A DNA stretch of 64,000 nt from PALSA-1004 sp963829085 (GTDB lineage: Bacteria; Pseudomonadota; Gammaproteobacteria; Burkholderiales; SG8-41), in NCBI GenBank assembly GCA_963829085.1, contig CAWHHJ010000007.1:310001-374000 (forward strand). Reading direction: 5' to 3'. Within the stretch, counting starts at the first letter, position 1; the number at the start of each line of letters is the position of its first letter. Position numbers and translations under genes: made by a program. Below the pieces are notes generated by a model that did not search any database, had not been told where the DNA came from, and worked only from the letters and a program-made list of their open reading frames with translations. This document shows, in pieces, positions 9,212 to 18,714 of the stretch.

Positions 9212-10600
9212 TTGAGTAAGCCGCCGACCATCGCTGAATCGCTTGCGGCATTCACGGCGTCGGTTCGCTACGACCAAATACCCGAGGATGTAGTTGCACG
9301 CGCAAAGCTGCATTTACTCGACTCTGTAGGCGTCGGATTTGCCGCTTCAGGCTTCGACTTCGCGCGCAAAGCGTGCGCCGCTCTGTCGACGCTCAGTACT
9401 GGCAAGCACGCGATTTTCGGGATGCAGTCGCGCCTCGCACTGCGCGATGCGATTGTGATGAACGGGATGCTCGTCCACGGCATCGAATACGACGACACCG
9501 CGATCCGCGGACGCGTGCATCCGAGCGCATTCAGCGTTCCGTGCGCGCTAGCGGCTGGTACCGCCGCAGGCGCTTCGGGTAAAGTCGTGCTTGCGGCCTA
9601 CATCGCCGGTGTTGAATGTGCGGTGCGGCTCGGCATGGCGGCGCGCGGCGGATTCTCGAGCGCCGGCTACAACACGGTCGGCATCATCGGAGCTTTCGGC
9701 AGCACACTCATTGCGGGAAAACTGTTTGGCCTTGATGCGCGGCAATTGACAATGGCACAAGGCATCGTCTACAGCACTGCTGCCGGCAATCGCGAATTCA
9801 CAGCGGCCGCTTCATGGACGAAAGCGTTCGAGGCCGGTTGGCCCGGCGCAGGCGCGATTACCGCCGTGTGCCTTGCCAGAGAAGGTTACGTGGGACCGGC
9901 GACAGCCTACGAGGGCCGGTTCGGTCTTTTTGACGTTTACTTGAAGGCGCGCCCGGTGGCGGCGGACCTCGCGGCAATCACAGCAATGCTCGGCGAGGAG
10001 TGGGAGTTCTCGCGCATCCTGATCAAGATGCTTCCCTCGTGTTTTTTCAATCATCCGATCATCAATGCAACGATCGCGCTGGTTACCGAACATGATTTGC
10101 GCGCGCAGGACATACGCGCCATCCGTGTGCTCGTGCCCAACGCCGGTATCAACACCGTATGCGAGCCGCGCGACAAGAAGATCGCACCGGCGGACATCGC
10201 CGCCGCGCAATTCAGCGCATATTATTCAGCCGCGTGCGCGGCGCTGCGGCGCCGCTTTACGCTCGACGAGTTGGATGCTCGAACACTGAACGATCCTGCG
10301 ATCCGCAATCTCGCAGCGAGGATCGAATATGCCCTCGATCCACAATCGAATTTTCCCGCGCACTATTCGGGCGGCGTTGAAATATCAACGACAGATGGCC
10401 GTGTGCTGTCCGCGCGCGAGGATGTGAATGCGGGCTCGACGGATAAACCGCTCGCCGCGTCCGCGATCGAAGCAAAATTTTTGGCCAACGCCGAGCGCGT
10501 GATGCCGCGCCGGCGTGCGGAAGAGATCCGTGACCTGCTGTTAGGTATCGATCGGTGCGACAATATTCGCACGCTCACCCCGAGACTCGGCCTTGGCTGA
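9212..10600 (+). CDS. MmgE/PrpD-family protein
   Basis: A 462-residue protein of the 2-methylcitrate dehydratase / cis-aconitate decarboxylase fold. It starts with TTG at 9212 behind a clear GAGGAG ribosome binding site. Family signatures are DSVGVGFAAS, NGMLVHGIEYDDT (the characteristic all-helical domain motif) and the late MLPSCFFNHPIINA, where MLPSC replaces the common K-x-Y-P-x-C-H segment. Members dehydrate or isomerise tricarboxylic acids, and many orthologues near Bug receptors have undefined substrates. No prpB or prpC is next to it, so propionate catabolism is not supported. It converges on a Bug gene, stops 14 bp apart. Confidence 0.92.
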   Translation: MSKPPTIAESLAAFTASVRYDQIPEDVVARAKLHLLDSVGVGFAASGFDFARKACAALSTLSTGKHAIFGMQSRLALRDAIVMNGMLVHGIEYDDTAIRGRVHPSAFSVPCALAAGTAAGASGKVVLAAYIAGVECAVRLGMAARGGFSSAGYNTVGIIGAFGSTLIAGKLFGLDARQLTMAQGIVYSTAAGNREFTAAASWTKAFEAGWPGAGAITAVCLAREGYVGPATAYEGRFGLFDVYLKARPVAADLAAITAMLGEEWEFSRILIKMLPSCFFNHPIINATIALVTEHDLRAQDIRAIRVLVPNAGINTVCEPRDKKIAPADIAAAQFSAYYSAACAALRRRFTLDELDARTLNDPAIRNLAARIEYALDPQSNFPAHYSGGVEISTTDGRVLSAREDVNAGSTDKPLAASAIEAKFLANAERVMPRRRAEEIRDLLLGIDRCDNIRTLTPRLGLG

Positions 10601-10614
10601 TCCGGAACCGCACG

Positions 10615-11583
10615 CTATTCGACGCGGATGCCGGCTTTCTTGATGAGCCGGCTGTACTTGTCGAGCTCCGCACGCACGAACGCGCCGAAATGCGCTGGCG
10701 TATCGCCCACGCCGTCGCTGCCGAGCTGGCGTAATTTCTCTACGACGTCGGGCAGCGTGATCGCCTTCACGAGCTCGCGATTGATCTTTGCAATCACAGT
10801 TGCAGGCGTACCGGCCGGCGCATGCATGGAATACCACGCGTTCGCTTCGTAACGGGGCAAGCCTGCCTCGATGAAGGTCGGAATATTGGGGTACTCAGCA
10901 AGCCGGCTCTCGCGTGCGATTGCGAGCGCCTTGAGTCTGCCGGCGCGCACCTGCGGCAATATCGATGCAGCAGTGTCGAATGCAATATCCGTCTCACCGC
11001 TGATAAGGCTGATCAATGCGGGTGCGCCACCGCTGTAAGGCACGTGAATGATGTCGGTACCCGTGAGGTCTTTGAAGATTTCGCCGCCCATGTGCATGGG
11101 GGAACCGCTGCCAGCGCTAGCGTATTTCAGCGTGCCGGGCCGCGCCTTCGCGATTTTGATCAGTTCCTGCACCGAGTTAATCGGTGCTGACTGGCTTACT
11201 CCCAATATCATCGGTGCTATGGCAAGCAGCGTAATCGGCGCAAAGTCTTTAATCGGATCGTAGCCCGGATTGCGATACAGGCTCGGACTCACGCCATGGC
11301 TTGCGATTGAAGACAGCAACAGCGTGTGACCGTCGGGCACCGCACGTGCCGCGAGCGCCGTGCCGATCGTCGTGCCAGCCCCCGGCCGGTTATCGACGAT
11401 GACCTGTTGTCCCCATGCATCGGACAGTTTCTGGCCAAACAGCCGCGCGAGCGCATCGTTACCACCGCCCGGCGGATACGGAACGATAAGCCGTATCGTT
11501 TTAACCGGAAACTCCTGCGCTGTCGCTATGCCGGTAATCACAAACATCAGCGCGAGCGCTGTGGCACGAGCTCTCTTGCTCAT
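10615..11583 (-). CDS. Bug/TctC-family periplasmic receptor
   Basis: A 322-residue receptor. ATG 11583 is chosen since it opens on a signal peptide (SKRARATALALMFVITGIATA, cleavage before QEFP); a longer in-frame start exists upstream. Motifs are FPVKTIRLIVPYPPGGGND, VIVDNRPGAGTTIGTALAARAVPDG and IIHVPYSGGAPALISLISGET. The C-terminus ends YSRLIKKAGIRVE. It appears to be the last gene of a leftward unit (uxaA-like, Bug, PRISE reductase, this gene) with short gaps. Ligand unknown. Confidence 0.93.
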   Translation of the reverse strand: MSKRARATALALMFVITGIATAQEFPVKTIRLIVPYPPGGGNDALARLFGQKLSDAWGQQVIVDNRPGAGTTIGTALAARAVPDGHTLLLSSIASHGVSPSLYRNPGYDPIKDFAPITLLAIAPMILGVSQSAPINSVQELIKIAKARPGTLKYASAGSGSPMHMGGEIFKDLTGTDIIHVPYSGGAPALISLISGETDIAFDTAASILPQVRAGRLKALAIARESRLAEYPNIPTFIEAGLPRYEANAWYSMHAPAGTPATVIAKINRELVKAITLPDVVEKLRQLGSDGVGDTPAHFGAFVRAELDKYSRLIKKAGIRVE

Positions 11584-11615
11584 AACGCTCGCTTCTTTTT
11601 GCACTGTGTACCTTG

Positions 11616-12671
11616 TCATGGCAGGGCGCGCGCTTCGCGCATGCGCGTCAACAACCGCAGGAACATTTCCTCGGTATCCATGCACTCGTTAAAACCGGCG
11701 CGCCTCAGTTTAAGCGTATCGGACATGATGTCGTACTCCGGCGTGAAGACGAAATCGCCATAGGGCCACAGCGCGGCCTCCGCGTACGGCGTCGGCTGCA
11801 ACGCGTGTTTGGCGACGATCCGCTCCCATACAGGCGCCTTGTCTACCATCGTTTGCGCGAGGCGCATCGTTTTGACGGCTCCGTTCTCCATGCCGAAGAA
11901 AGCGGCGAAGCGCGGCCAAAGATTGACCCAGCGTATGAAATCGCCGTTGGTGACGTTGAACGCCTGGTTCTCGCATGCAGCATGCGTCGACATGAATACG
12001 ATCGCCTTTGCCAGCAGCGTCGCATCGACGCATTGATACAGCGCGTTGAAATTTAGCGCGGTGCCCGGGAAATGCAGGGGCTTACCGAGCTCTTTCATAA
12101 TCGCCGCATAGACACCGATCACGCGGTGGATGCTGCGCACGATGCTAACGTCGTCATCGCAGATTGCGTGCGGACGGCTAGCGCTCCAGTGCCATAAGCG
12201 GTTGCGACTGCGCGCGGCGATGAAATCCTGCTGCTCGTAATACCAGTTATTTTCCGCAATGCGCGGATCGGTTTCTTTGGCGGGCGTTTTATAAGGGCCC
12301 AGATCTGAGCCGTAGTATTTGCTGCCCTGTAACAAATGAACATGATGTAGCTCGGGGGCAGCCGTTTCTACTGCGTCCAATACGTTGCGAAGCATTGCCG
12401 CATTGAGTTCTATCGGTTCTTTCGCCGAAGCTGAGTGCGTCGCACGGGCACAGTAAAATATGTGCGTGATTTGTCGAAAGCCGCGCAGCGCGCTGCGGCA
12501 AGCGGCAGCATCGGCGATGTCAATGCCAACCACGTGATACTGCGGTTGAACGGAGGGCATGCGCCGGGCGAGACCGATGATCTCCCACTCCGGCTGCGTG
12601 GCAAGATGCCGCGCCAGGCCGCCGCCGACGACGCCGGTCACGCCGGGAATCAACGCACAATAGCGCGCCAA
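11616..12671 (-). CDS. PRISE-type NAD(P)-dependent reductase (progesterone 5-beta-reductase/iridoid synthase-like SDR)
   Basis: A 351-residue extended/atypical SDR. The N-terminus has the Rossmann loop GVTGVVGGGLARHL and ARRMP. The PRISE-specific active site replaces Y-x3-K: the Lys lies in LLQGSKYYG (normally QTGxKHY), and the Tyr lies in NNWYYEQQD (normally NFYYxxED). The segment TPAKETDPR also matches. Plant PRISE enzymes reduce activated enone double bonds, and bacterial homologues act on small enones. Translation begins with TTG, one base after the stop of the upstream Bug gene, indicating translational coupling. Physiological substrate unknown. Confidence 0.82.
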   Translation of the reverse strand: MARYCALIPGVTGVVGGGLARHLATQPEWEIIGLARRMPSVQPQYHVVGIDIADAAACRSALRGFRQITHIFYCARATHSASAKEPIELNAAMLRNVLDAVETAAPELHHVHLLQGSKYYGSDLGPYKTPAKETDPRIAENNWYYEQQDFIAARSRNRLWHWSASRPHAICDDDVSIVRSIHRVIGVYAAIMKELGKPLHFPGTALNFNALYQCVDATLLAKAIVFMSTHAACENQAFNVTNGDFIRWVNLWPRFAAFFGMENGAVKTMRLAQTMVDKAPVWERIVAKHALQPTPYAEAALWPYGDFVFTPEYDIMSDTLKLRRAGFNECMDTEEMFLRLLTRMREARALP

Positions 12672-12672
12672 C

Positions 12673-13664
12673 TTATTCGACCTTCAGTCCCGCGCTGCGA
12701 ATGATCTTGTCCCAACGCGTCGTTTCTGAACGGACGAACGCGGCGAATTCGCGCGGGCCGTCGCCGATCGATTCCACGCCGATCCTCGCGAAGCGTTCCC
12801 TGGTTCCAGGCTGCGCAACAATTGCGCGCATTTCGCGGTCGAGGCGGTCGATATGTGCTTTCTCCGTACGCGCAGCCATTACGATGCCATACCACTCGGC
12901 TACCACCAGGCCCGGCAATCCGGCTTCAATCGCCGTCGGCAGATCGGGGGCCGTCGGCGAACGTTTTTCGCTGGTGACGGCGAGCACTTTGAGGCGGCCG
13001 GCCTCGGCAAATCCCGCAACGGTCGAATATGTCGCGAACATGATCTGCGCTTCACCGCCGACCACTGCCGCAGCGGCAGGTCCTGCGCCCTTGTAGTTAA
13101 CAGCCACTACCTTCACGCCGAGGAGCGCGTTCAATTGCTCGAGTCCCAGATGCATCGGGGTTCCGACGCCGGCGGTGGCACCGGTTAGCTTGCCCGCATC
13201 CGACTTGAGCAGTCCAATCAGTTCTTTTACCGATTTCACCGGCACCGAAGGATGAATCGCGAGCACATACAGTCCCTTTGCGAGCAACGTCACGTAGGCG
13301 AAGTCTCTGGCGGAGTCTACGGCAGCTTCTGATAAAGCGACGGATTGACGGTGAGATTGCTGGTCGCGAGCCCAATCGTATAGCCGTCGGGCACCGACTT
13401 CGCGACCAGATCCATACCGATAATCGTCGCCGCGCCGCCGCGGTTGTCGATTACGATCTGCTGCGCGAGCGCGTCGCTGAGTTTCGGCGCGACGATGCGG
13501 GCGACTGCATCCGAGCCGCCGCCGGGCGGGAATCCAATCACGAAGCGAATAGGACGCACGGGATACGCTCGCGCCTCAGACGGCGTATTCTGCGCAGTCG
13601 CAGCCGCGGACAAGAGAAGCAGCCCGCTACAGGCGGCCGCAAGCAAGCGGCTGACTCCGCTCAT
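12673..13664 (-). CDS. Bug/TctC-family periplasmic receptor, one frameshift near 13310
   Basis: The first frame (13664 to 13317) has a signal peptide (RLLAAACSGLLLLSAAATAQ), RPIRFVIGFPPGGGSD and IVIDNRGGAATIIGMDLVAKS, and stops after SLYQKLP. The second frame continues without loss of homology: VDSARDFAYVTLLAKGLYVLAIHPSVPVKS, then VAVNYKGAGPAAAAVVGGEA, to the end GLKVE. The break 'ccgtagactcc' would become 'ccgtacgactcc' (Y-D) by adding one C, restoring the family-typical LPYD..RDFA. A one-base deletion or sequencing error is therefore the simplest reading. If real, the gene is inactive. Confidence 0.85.
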
Positions 13665-13703
13665 TTCGATGCTCCTCCCGCTTGTTGTGGTATCGGTTCG
13701 CGG

Positions 13704-15248
13704 TCAGCCGGTCACGCCGATGTTCCACGGCACGAATTCATGATCACCGAGTCCAAGGATTTCGCTTTTGGTTTTGTCGCCCGATACCGTTCGCAACAGC
13801 TCATCGAAGATTTCGCGGCCCATCTCCTGCATCGATTTCGTGCCATCGATGATGCCGCCACAATTGATGTCCATGTCGTCACGCAAGCGGTTGTACATTG
13901 GCGTATTCGTCGCAAGCTTGATCGATGGCACCGGCTTGGCGCCGAACATGGAGCCGCGGCCGGTAGTAAACATGATCACATTAGCGCCGCCGGCGATTTG
14001 ACCGGTCGCGGAGCACGGATCGAAACCGGGCGTGTCCATGAACACCAGGCCCTTCTGAGTGACGGGCTCAGCGTAGCGGTAGACCTCCATTAACGGCCCG
14101 GTGCCGCCCTTCATTGAAGAGCCGAGCGATTTCTCGAATATGTTTGCGAGGCCGCCGGTCTGATTGCCCGGGCTCACATTGCCGTTGATCTGCGTGTCGC
14201 GTCCAACTGTATATTCGTCCTTCCACCAGCGAATGCGCTCGACCAGCTTCTCGCCGACCTCCCGCGTCCGCGCACGCCGCGTCAGTGTGTGTTCGACGCC
14301 GTAAATTTCAGGCGTCTCAGACAATATTGCGGTACCGCCGTGGCGCACCAGAATGTCCATCGCAGCACCCAGCGCCGGATTCGCAGTGATCGAAGAGAAT
14401 CCGTCGGAACCGCCGCATTGCAGACCCACCGTGATATGACTTGCGGGCACCGCCGTGCGCGTGACGCGGTTCGCTTCTGGCAGCATCTCCTTCACTGCGG
14501 CAACACAGGCGGCGATCGTCTTCGTGGTGCCCCCCTCGTCCTGCATGACGAATGACCGCAGGCGCGAGCTTGGTTCCAGGCCCTGCTCCTTGAACAATTT
14601 GCTCACCTGGTTACGTTCGCATCCCAGCCCGACGATAAGCGCGCCGGCAAGATTCGCATGCAACGCATACCCGGCCATGGTCCGGCGCAAAAGATCCATC
14701 GGCTCGCCGGTCATCTCCATGCCACAGCCCGTGCCGTGCGCAAAAGCGACTACACCGTCAACGTTCGGATACTCTGCCAGCCGCTCGGGCGTGAAATACT
14801 CAGCGACTTTGTGCACGACCGTGGCCGAGCAGTTGACTGTCGAGAGAACACCCACGTAATTGCGCGTCGCAACCTGGCCATTTGCGCGCAAAATTCCCAT
14901 GAACGATGCGCGTTGGTGATCTTCGAGCAGTTGAACGGGCCGGTATTCCCGCGCATGCGCATAATCGCGGTCGAACTCGCGGAACTCCATATTGTGCGAA
15001 TGCACGAAGGTACCGGCCGGTATATCGCTCGCAGCGAAGCCGATCGTAACGTTGTACTTAAGAATCGGCTCCCCTTTACGGATGGCGCGCGTCGCGATTT
15101 TGTGTCCGGACGGCACCTGACTCCGGCAGGTCAGACCCCCGCCAAGCTTCGCGCCGATTTCGACATTAGCGCGCGCGATAACGACATTGTCCGCCTCATG
15201 CAGGCGAATAACGGGACCAGCAGCGGGTCTATCCAGCGTCTCTATCAT
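13704..15248 (-). CDS. UxaA/GarD-family hydro-lyase (altronate/galactarate dehydratase-like)
   Basis: A 514-residue protein. The N-terminus (about residues 12-90) is an SAF-type domain with IRLHEADNVVIA and the conserved HSHNMEF. The large C-terminal domain carries FMGILRANGQVATRNYVGVLSTVNCSA, FAHGTGCGM and GLQCGGSDGFSSITANPALG, all characteristic of iron-dependent sugar-acid dehydratases. Length equals full-length UxaA. The enzyme would dehydrate an aldonate or aldarate-like acid in the cytosol. Start ATG 15248 follows TGGAGAA. It heads a leftward unit with two Bug receptors and a PRISE reductase, so its true substrate may be the ligand of those receptors; no other hexuronate genes are present. 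Confidence 0.92.
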   Translation of the reverse strand: MIETLDRPAAGPVIRLHEADNVVIARANVEIGAKLGGGLTCRSQVPSGHKIATRAIRKGEPILKYNVTIGFAASDIPAGTFVHSHNMEFREFDRDYAHAREYRPVQLLEDHQRASFMGILRANGQVATRNYVGVLSTVNCSATVVHKVAEYFTPERLAEYPNVDGVVAFAHGTGCGMEMTGEPMDLLRRTMAGYALHANLAGALIVGLGCERNQVSKLFKEQGLEPSSRLRSFVMQDEGGTTKTIAACVAAVKEMLPEANRVTRTAVPASHITVGLQCGGSDGFSSITANPALGAAMDILVRHGGTAILSETPEIYGVEHTLTRRARTREVGEKLVERIRWWKDEYTVGRDTQINGNVSPGNQTGGLANIFEKSLGSSMKGGTGPLMEVYRYAEPVTQKGLVFMDTPGFDPCSATGQIAGGANVIMFTTGRGSMFGAKPVPSIKLATNTPMYNRLRDDMDINCGGIIDGTKSMQEMGREIFDELLRTVSGDKTKSEILGLGDHEFVPWNIGVTG

Positions 15249-15354
15249 GTGATTTCTCCAGGGGCATCACTGTCGAACCTCGTATTCTAACGTGCCGCTG
15301 CGCGCCCGACTTTGAGAGAGTAAAATGACGTGCTCAGCGTCCCGGAGAATTGTT

Positions 15355-16278
15355 ATGCCGCAAATCGCCTCTTACGATCAAGTGCGCGCCAATCGCAAAC
15401 AACGCGAGGTTCCTACCGGACTCGCCTGGCGTACTAACTTTCTCTGCGCGCCCGACGGGGTCAAAGAAGGTCCGATGGCTTTCCTTGTCGAAGGCACCCC
15501 GGCACGCGTGATCCGTCCGCACTTCCACGAGAATGATCAGTTCCAGGTGGTGGTCAGCGGCGGCGGCGTGCTCGGCAAACATAAGCTACACGTTCATGCC
15601 GTGCACTTCTCCCGCGCACATACACCTTATGGACCCATCGTTTTCGGTGGAGAGGGCCTGGGCTTCCTGACGCTCCGCTCACGCTGGGACCCCGGCGCGC
15701 AGTATCTTCCGGACTCGCGCGAGAAACTTTCCGCCGTGCCGGCGCGCAATCCCTGGCAGATAACGGAAGCGCCGGTCTTTGGCCATAGCGCAGACGTCAA
15801 CCTGCACACTTTCACTGGCATCAAGGATGACAGGGGTCTCGCCGCCTACTCTATCAGTATGAAGCCGCACGCCGAAACGACGGCACCCGACCATGCGCAC
15901 GGCGATGGCCAGTACATCATTGCCACCAGGGGCAGCGTCGCGCACGAAGGCACGGACTATAAAGCGCTCGCAATTGCTTTCGTAAAACCGGACGAAGCGC
16001 CCTGGCACTTGCGGGCGGGCGCCGAAGGACTCGAGGCTCTGATCCTGAATTACCCACGGCGCGAGCCGGCCGCCGCAATCGTGCCCGACGTTGCTACGTC
16101 GCGTGATTTCAAAGTATGGCAATGCGCACTCTGCTCGTTCATCTACGACGAATCAAAAGGCATGCCGGATGAAGGGATCGCTGCGGGCACGAGATGGGAA
16201 GACGTTCCTGAGTCTTGGTCATGCCCGGACTGCTCTGCAAACAAGAGTGATTTTCAGATGAGCGTCGTGAACCACTAA
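15355..16278 (+). CDS. cupin-like protein fused to a C-terminal rubredoxin domain
   Basis: A 307-residue protein. ATG 15355 follows GGAGAA at good spacing. Residues about 30-230 form a bicupin-like region: PHFHENDQFQVVVSGGG in the first half, then KPHAETTAPDHAHGDGQYIIATRGS in the second, with His-rich metal-ligand spacing. Residues about 257-302 are a rubredoxin: WQCALCSFIYDESKG, PDEGI, GTRWEDVPESWSCPDC, with both C-x2-C pairs for one Fe. This suggests a metal-dependent dioxygenase-like or sensor domain with its own electron carrier. It is divergent from the uxaA-like gene, and a strong terminator follows. Confidence 0.85.
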   Translation: MPQIASYDQVRANRKQREVPTGLAWRTNFLCAPDGVKEGPMAFLVEGTPARVIRPHFHENDQFQVVVSGGGVLGKHKLHVHAVHFSRAHTPYGPIVFGGEGLGFLTLRSRWDPGAQYLPDSREKLSAVPARNPWQITEAPVFGHSADVNLHTFTGIKDDRGLAAYSISMKPHAETTAPDHAHGDGQYIIATRGSVAHEGTDYKALAIAFVKPDEAPWHLRAGAEGLEALILNYPRREPAAAIVPDVATSRDFKVWQCALCSFIYDESKGMPDEGIAAGTRWEDVPESWSCPDCSANKSDFQMSVVNH

Positions 16279-16302
16279 CCCACACTTAGCACCTTACAAA
16301 AA

Positions 16303-16326
16303 CGGCCGCTTCAAGCGGCCGCTTTT
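16303..16326 (+). terminator. Rho-independent terminator after the cupin-rubredoxin gene
   Basis: A perfect CGGCCGC / GCGGCCG stem with loop TTCAA is followed by CTTTT. It lies 24 bp after the stop codon of the cupin-rubredoxin gene. Confidence 0.85.
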
Positions 16327-16512
16327 GTGTGGTGTCGCGCATCATGGGATGCCAGCATTTTTGCGCCCTGTGATAGTTGTTGTCCTACGCCAATCGCGGC
16401 ATCCGTCCGACATCATTTCCGTATGCAAAACGCCATTATACGCTTGCCTATTATGCAATTCGCATAGGCGCTCGCAGCACCGCTGGATTCATTACAACGA
16501 CGGGAGAAAACG

Positions 16513-16662
16513 ATGCTTTATACGATTGCGGTAGTACTGATCATTCTGTGGCTGCTCGGCCTGGTGTCGTCATACACGATGGGCGGGTTCATTCATATTC
16601 TGCTCGTCATCGCTATCGTCGTAATATTGATCCGGGTCATCGGTGGCCAAAGGCCGCTCTAA
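16513..16662 (+). CDS. lmo0937-family small membrane protein
   Basis: A 49-residue protein: MLYTIAVVLIILWLLGLVSS, then YTMGGFIHILLVIAIVVILI and a short basic end IRVIGGQRPL. Two hydrophobic helices separated by a glycine turn, together with the size, match the lmo0937 family of tiny membrane proteins that is widespread in proteobacteria and often stress-associated. A GGGAGAAA ribosome binding site precedes the ATG. The function of the family is unknown. Confidence 0.85.
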   Translation: MLYTIAVVLIILWLLGLVSSYTMGGFIHILLVIAIVVILIRVIGGQRPL

Positions 16663-16725
16663 AACGGCCGCAACACTGTCGAGCGCAAAATCAAAAACCA
16701 AGTTAATAACTAAAGGAGCCATCAT

Positions 16726-17310
16726 ATGAATAAGCTGTCTGTGGGTGCTATCACTATCGCCGTCGGCCTTGCGCTCAGTTCGGGCGCAAGCGCAGCGACT
16801 GCGGCAATGTCGAAAAACGAATACAAGTCTGAGAAAGACAGGATCTCGTCCTCGTATAAGGCGGACAAAGATAAGTGCAAATCAATGTCAGGCAATGCCA
16901 AGGATATTTGCAATGCCGAAGCGTCCGGCCGTGAGAAAGTAGCCAAGGCGGAGCTCGAGGCAAAGTACAAACCGAGTGACAAGGCTAATCGCAAGGTAAG
17001 GGACGAAAAAGCGGAAGCAGACTACAAGGTCGCTAAAGAAAAATGCGATGACCAGGCCGGCAATGCCAAGGACGTTTGCGTCAAAGAGGCAAAAGCCCAA
17101 TTGAAGTCCGCCAAGGCTGACGCCAAAGCGAACAAGAAGGTCGCAGAGGCCAATGCAGACGCGCGCAATACTACCGGCAAGGCGCGTAACGAAGCGTCAG
17201 CGGACAAGCGCGAAGCGAACTACGACGTGGCCAAAGAAAAGTGCGATTCCATGGCCGGTGCGGCAAAAGACCGTTGCATTGCGGACGCAAAAGCCCGCTA
17301 CAAGAAGTAA
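16726..17310 (+). CDS. secreted Lys/Ala-rich protein with three Cys-pair repeats
   Basis: A 194-residue protein with a signal peptide (MNKLSVGAITIAVGLALSS, cleavage near ASA/A) behind an AAAGGAG site. The mature part is very rich in Lys, Ala, Asp and Glu and predicted all-helical. Three related units each have two cysteines 12-14 residues apart: DKCKSMSGNAKDICNAEA, EKCDDQAGNAKDVCVKEA and EKCDSMAGAAKDRCIADA. The pairs could form intra-helix-hairpin disulfides in the periplasm. Related proteins occur in Burkholderiales, sometimes labelled TolA-like because of composition, but no TolA function is shown. A strong terminator follows. Confidence 0.8.
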   Translation: MNKLSVGAITIAVGLALSSGASAATAAMSKNEYKSEKDRISSSYKADKDKCKSMSGNAKDICNAEASGREKVAKAELEAKYKPSDKANRKVRDEKAEADYKVAKEKCDDQAGNAKDVCVKEAKAQLKSAKADAKANKKVAEANADARNTTGKARNEASADKREANYDVAKEKCDSMAGAAKDRCIADAKARYKK

Positions 17311-17357
17311 AGCGGTTCAAGTCTAACCCAGGGCACTCCTGCCTTGGACCACCTGAA

Positions 17358-17386
17358 ATAACCCGGCCCGCGCCGGGTTATTTTTT
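17358..17386 (+). terminator. Rho-independent terminator
   Basis: A ten-base stem ATAACCCGGC / GCCGGGTTAT with loop CCGC is followed by five further T. It ends transcription of the Cys-repeat protein gene. Confidence 0.92.
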
Positions 17387-17432
17387 GACACACTGAAACG
17401 TCAACGCCGCGGCGTGTCGCGAGTCTTCCGGT

Positions 17433-18714
17433 ATGAAAACCAGCAAACAAGTTCTTATCATCCTGGTCACTATTGCGGTGACGATTTTCGCGGTGCTCGT
17501 CGTCCTCAATCTCGGTCTCGGCGAAAAGAAGATTGAGAAACGCATAGAAACGCTGTACACGGTTGAAGATCCTCAGTTCCTGCGCACGATGGGCGTCATG
17601 CTTGGACCACCAGTGATTCCGGGCAACGCCGGCCTTACTCTCCTGAACGGCGATCAGATCTTCCCGGCGATGCTTAAAGCAATCAAGGAGGCGCGCAAGA
17701 CTATCAGCTTCGAGACTTACATTTATTGGGAAGGCGACATCGGCAAGCAATTCGCCGATGCACTCGCCGCAGCGCGCACGCGCGGGCGTCAAAATCCATG
17801 TGCTGCTTGACTGGGTAGGCAGCGGCAAGATCGCGGACAACTATCTGCAGGAGATGCAAGCGGCCGGCATTGAAGTTAGACGCTACAACCGGCCCGCATG
17901 GTACAAGTTCGGCCGTCTCAATAATCGAGATCACCGCAAGATTCTCGTGGTTGACGGCAAGATTGGTTTCACGGGCGGCGTCGGTATCGCCGATAAATGG
18001 TCGGGGCACGCACAGGATGAAGATCACTGGCGCGATACGCATTTTCGTCTCGAAGGTCCCGCCGTTGCGCAGATGCAGGCCGCCTTTCACGACAACTGGG
18101 TCGAAGTCACCGGTGTCGTTCTGCACGGCGAGGCGTACTACCCTCAGATTGGACCGGTGGGTCCTCTCAACGCGCAAGTCTTCGTGAGTTCGCCCGGCGG
18201 CGGCGGCGAGAGCATGCAGCTCATGTACATGCTGTCGATCGCCGCGGCGGCAAAAACCATTCGTTTGTCGGCCGCTTATTTCGTACCCGACGAACTTGCG
18301 ATCTCAACCATCGAGGCGGCGCTGGCGCGCGGCGTGAAAGTACAGATGATATTGCTGGGACCGGTCAACGATGCAGAGGTCGTGCGCACTGCGTCGCGTG
18401 CGTCGTGGGGACGGCTGCTACAGGCGGGCGCCGAAATCTACGAATACCAGCCGACTCTATTTCACTGTAAGGTGATGGTGGTCGACGAAGTATGGACTTC
18501 CGTGGGCTCGACCAATTTTGATAACCGGTCTTTCAGCATCAATGATGAAGCTAATCTGAATATCTACGACCGTGATTTCGCGCGCGAGCAGATCCGCGTA
18601 TTCGATGACGACCTCAAGAAATCCCGCCGCATTACATTGCAAGATTGGGAGGCTCGCCCGTGGACGGAAAAGCTCTGGGAGAAAACGCTTGCACCGCTCA
18701 CGAGCCAACTCTAG
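17433..18714 (+). CDS. phospholipase D-superfamily phosphatidyltransferase (cardiolipin synthase-like), one frameshift near 17787
   Basis: About 427 residues when the frames are joined. The first frame begins with an N-terminal membrane anchor (QVLIILVTIAVTIFAVLVVLN), then LTLLNGDQIFPAML and ISFETYIYWEGDIG. The frame changes inside 'cgcacgcgcgggcgtcaaa'; removing one G gives ARTRGVKIHVLLDWVGSGKI. Both HKD motifs follow: DHRKILVVDGKIGFTGG and HCKVMVVDEVWTSVGSTNFDNRS. These are the two half-sites of a PLD-type active site that transfers phosphatidyl groups via a phospho-His intermediate. It would act at the inner membrane in cardiolipin synthesis or lipid remodelling. The indel in a GC run is most likely a sequence error. 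Confidence 0.87.

Noticed and set aside
9212..10600. Methylcitrate-cycle operon
   Set aside because: The MmgE/PrpD gene stands without prpB, prpC or acnD neighbours.
16325..16534. A 69-codon frame downstream of the cupin-rubredoxin gene
   Set aside because: It overlaps the terminator and the better supported small membrane gene at 16513, with no ribosome binding site or family match.
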